Part shown: one piece after another, positions 6,892-8,909 of the stretch
How the letters are laid out: each line of letters opens with the position of its first letter
How positions within the stretch are numbered: the stretch's first letter is position 1
NCBI GenBank assembly: GCA_002726335.1
Contig: PBSR01000159.1
Span: 1-8,909 of the forward strand
Direction: 5' to 3'
Source: Gemmatimonadaceae bacterium
GTDB lineage: Bacteria > Latescibacterota > UBA2968 > UBA8231
DNA length: 8,909 nucleotides
The notes under the pieces: model-generated
Told to the model about the DNA's origin: nothing
Database searches by the model: none
The model's input: only the letters and a program-made list of their open reading frames with translations
Program-made: the position numbers and the translations under genes

Positions 6892-8909
6892 GTTTGCGGA
6901 TCGAGACCAGCCGTTGGGCGTGGCTTCTCGTTCTGGCTGTCGCTGTCGTGCCTCATCTCAACGGCCTGGGCGGCGGCTTTCACTACGACGACGAACATGC
7001 GCTGGTACGCAATACACATCTGCGCCAGCTGTCGGCGATTCCCGGGTTCTTCCTCGACTCGGCGACCTTCTCCGCCGAGCCCGACATGGCGATGTACCGG
7101 CCTCTGTTGCAGACGACGTTCGCCCTGAACTACGCGCTGACGGGATACGACGCCTGGAGCTGGCACCTTGTCAGCATCCTGCTGCACGGGCTGGCCGCTG
7201 CCGCCGTGCTGGCGTTGTTCCGGCATCTGGTACCGGCAGGCGTGGCCCTGGCGGCGGCGCTACTGTTCGCCGTGCACCCTGTGCATTCACAGGCGGTCAA
7301 CTACCTGAGCAGCCGTTCCGAGACCATGTGTATGGCCCTTGTCCTGTGGGCACTCGTGCTGTTGCAGACTCGCCGGATCGGCTGGAGTGTGTTCCTCTAT
7401 GGTGCGGCGCTGTTGACCAAATCAGCAGCCGTCGCCCTGCTGCCCGTGGCGGCGCTGCTGCAGTGGCGACAGGCTGCAGGTCAGCGGCGCTGGCGAGAGT
7501 TGCTGCCACACGTTGGCATCACCTTCCTCTACGTAACGCTGGTCAGCGTCGAGGGTTTCCTGCCACGCTCGCTGTCGCAGGATGTCCGCCCATACGCGGA
7601 GCAGATCTGGACGCAGACCAAAGCCCTCGTCTACTACATGCAACTGACAGTGGTTCCCCTGGGGCTGAGCGTGGAACATGATTTCGCTGTCTCCGGTGGA
7701 TTCTGGGACCCACCGGTGCTGCTTGCCGGTCTCGTTCTTGCCAGCGGGCTCTGGCTGTACCGGTCGGCGCTCCGGGGACAAGTGTCGAGATTCGGGCTTG
7801 GTTCGTTGTGGTTCATCGCCGCCCTCGGAGTACCCTTCCTCGTACCTCTGAACGTCCTCATCAACGAGCACCGACTCTACCTGCCGCTGGCCGGGTTCGC
7901 CCTCGCCGTCAACTCGCCACGGCTGACGCGGTCGCTGCCGAGGCTTCTGCCCGTAGCAATCTGTGCCGTATTGGGATGCCTGACGATCCTGCAGAATCAA
8001 TTGTGGCAGAATGAGTTAACCCTGTGGACCTCAGCCGCAAAGAAGGCTCCGAACTCTTTCCGCTCATGGAGCAATCTGGCGCTGGCATACCATGCGGATG
8101 GCCGACGGGATTCGGCCGAGTCGGCCTACCGCCGTGCCCTCCACCTGCATCCTGGCCACGCCCGCGCCTGGAACAACCTGGGGCTGCTGCTCGAAGAGTC
8201 AGCCCGTCCCGAGGAGGCGCGGTCAGCCTATGGCGAGTCGGTTCGGCTGTCGTCGGTCTTCTCCGGACCGCTGACGAATCTGGGACGTCTGGCGCTGGCT
8301 ACCGGTGATGTAGAGGCCGCCGAGCTGGCTCTGACTGCGGCGCTCGAGCGCAACAGGCTGGACGTGGACGCAATTCTGCATCGGGGGCGTCTGCTGCAGA
8401 TACAGGGCGCAGCCGACTCGGCGCAACACCTGTACGAGCGAGTGCTGGAGTTGGATCCCGCGTCCGCAGCGGCGGCCAACAACCTGGGGTTGCTTCGGGT
8501 AGAAGAGGGTGAGCGGGAGGCGGGGAGAGGCTGGCTGCATCGAGCCCTGGGCGCGGACCCGGATTATGAAGGAGCGGCGGTGAATCTGATGTTGCTCGAC
8601 CTCGAGGATGAGGGCGTGACATCCCAGGATGCCTACCGACGGGTTCTGGACCGCTATCCGGGACGTGCCGAGGTCGGGTTCGATCTGGGAAACCTGTTAG
8701 CCAGAGCAGGCGAGTGGGAGGAAGCGGTCACGGTGTATGAGACGGCGGTAGCGGCCGGGACCTACGTCCCCGGGCTTCACGCGGCGCTGGCCACGGCCTG
8801 CCACGTCGTCGGGCGTCGGGAACAGGCATTGGCTTCCTTCCGCCTTGCCGCCCGGGAGAGCCCCCAGGACGTTCGGATATGGAACGGACTCGCGGCGGCG
8901 GCGGCGGCG
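6888..8909 (+). CDS. GT-C/TPR (TMTC-like) glycosyltransferase, 3' partial
   Basis: The frame from GTG 6888 is open for 674 codons to the last base of the window, without a stop. The membrane domain has helix 1 (about 9-24), F-H-Y-D-D at 31-35, M-Y-R-P-L-L at 69-74, H-P at 130-131, V-N-Y-L-S-S-R-S-E at 137-145, T-K-S around Lys178, R-P-x3-Q-x2-T-Q-x-K-x3-Y-Y at 234-250, P-L-N-V-L-I-N-E-H-R-L-Y at 320-331, and the linker W-Q-N-E-L-T-L-W at 373-380. The motif positions match the preceding gene almost without gaps. Eight TPR units of 33-35 residues follow from about 386, several with N-N-L-G-L-L cores, and a ninth begins at W-N-G-L-A. The GTG overlaps the previous stop (GTGA); I see no clear Shine-Dalgarno, so translation may depend on coupling. 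By family it is a membrane O-glycosyltransferase using a lipid-linked sugar; acceptor and sugar are unknown. The tail already exceeds that of the 656-residue paralogue. Confidence 0.83.
   Translation, partial: MSLRIETSRWAWLLVLAVAVVPHLNGLGGGFHYDDEHALVRNTHLRQLSAIPGFFLDSATFSAEPDMAMYRPLLQTTFALNYALTGYDAWSWHLVSILLHGLAAAAVLALFRHLVPAGVALAAALLFAVHPVHSQAVNYLSSRSETMCMALVLWALVLLQTRRIGWSVFLYGAALLTKSAAVALLPVAALLQWRQAAGQRRWRELLPHVGITFLYVTLVSVEGFLPRSLSQDVRPYAEQIWTQTKALVYYMQLTVVPLGLSVEHDFAVSGGFWDPPVLLAGLVLASGLWLYRSALRGQVSRFGLGSLWFIAALGVPFLVPLNVLINEHRLYLPLAGFALAVNSPRLTRSLPRLLPVAICAVLGCLTILQNQLWQNELTLWTSAAKKAPNSFRSWSNLALAYHADGRRDSAESAYRRALHLHPGHARAWNNLGLLLEESARPEEARSAYGESVRLSSVFSGPLTNLGRLALATGDVEAAELALTAALERNRLDVDAILHRGRLLQIQGAADSAQHLYERVLELDPASAAAANNLGLLRVEEGEREAGRGWLHRALGADPDYEGAAVNLMLLDLEDEGVTSQDAYRRVLDRYPGRAEVGFDLGNLLARAGEWEEAVTVYETAVAAGTYVPGLHAALATACHVVGRREQALASFRLAARESPQDVRIWNGLAAAAAA
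8892..8909 (+). repeat. (GCG)6 run at the end of the window
   Basis: Six GCG triplets in frame, coding for Ala-6 at the start of a ninth TPR, occupy the last 18 bases. The sequence ends inside the run, so its true length is unknown. Alanine is acceptable in a TPR helix, but a run ending exactly at the sequence edge suggests that assembly stopped there. Confidence 0.75.

Noticed and set aside
1..8909. tRNA, rRNA, CRISPR array, insertion sequence, terminator or promoter
   Set aside because: No repeats with spacers, inverted ends, transposase motifs, tRNA-like folds or intergenic space were seen on either strand. Practically every base lies within the + strand genes.

Overview
The window is a dense, single-strand, protein-coding stretch of a high-GC bacterium (GC judged by eye). 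Nothing in it fixes the taxon: there is no rRNA, tRNA or marker gene. Reading begins inside one gene and ends inside another, with no promoter, terminator or intergenic gap longer than a few bases, so this looks like the interior of one long operon, probably from a draft or metagenomic contig.

Layout, all on the + strand: (1) 3-161, the last 52 residues of an upstream TPR protein; (2) 158-1330, a cytoplasmic GT4-type (GT-B fold) glycosyltransferase; (3) 1327-2719, a broken GT-C/TPR gene that has its N-terminal membrane half (1327-2010) and its TPR half (2012-2719) but lacks about 150-160 central codons and is out of frame at the join; (4) 2716-4686, an intact 656-residue GT-C membrane protein with C-terminal TPRs; (5) 4689-6891, a third paralogue with a frameshift near 6598-6614, so that its last TPRs are in another frame; (6) 6888-8909, a fourth paralogue, open to the window end after 674 codons with eight full TPRs visible. 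Neighbouring genes overlap by ATGA or GTGA, or are 2 bases apart, which implies translational coupling.

The four large paralogues resemble the TMTC type of GT-C enzyme: an N-terminal helix, a first outer loop with an Asp-Asp pair (F-H-[FY]-D-D), later [VL]-x-Y-[ILV]-S-S-R-S-E and P-L-x-V-L-[VI]-x-E-x-R-x-Y motifs, about ten or more hydrophobic segments, then a long TPR tail. By family knowledge these would use a polyprenyl-phosphate sugar on the outer face of the membrane, with the TPRs facing the periplasm to bind the acceptor protein. The GT4 enzyme may act on the cytoplasmic side of the same glycan pathway. Donor and acceptor are unknown. The tandem family, apparently in two subtypes (genes 3/4 and genes 5/6 of the list above), is the most interesting feature. 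The two reading-frame breaks, one of them beside an Illumina-adapter-like string, and the (GCG)6 run at the last base call for checking of the assembly before any biological conclusion is drawn from the breaks.
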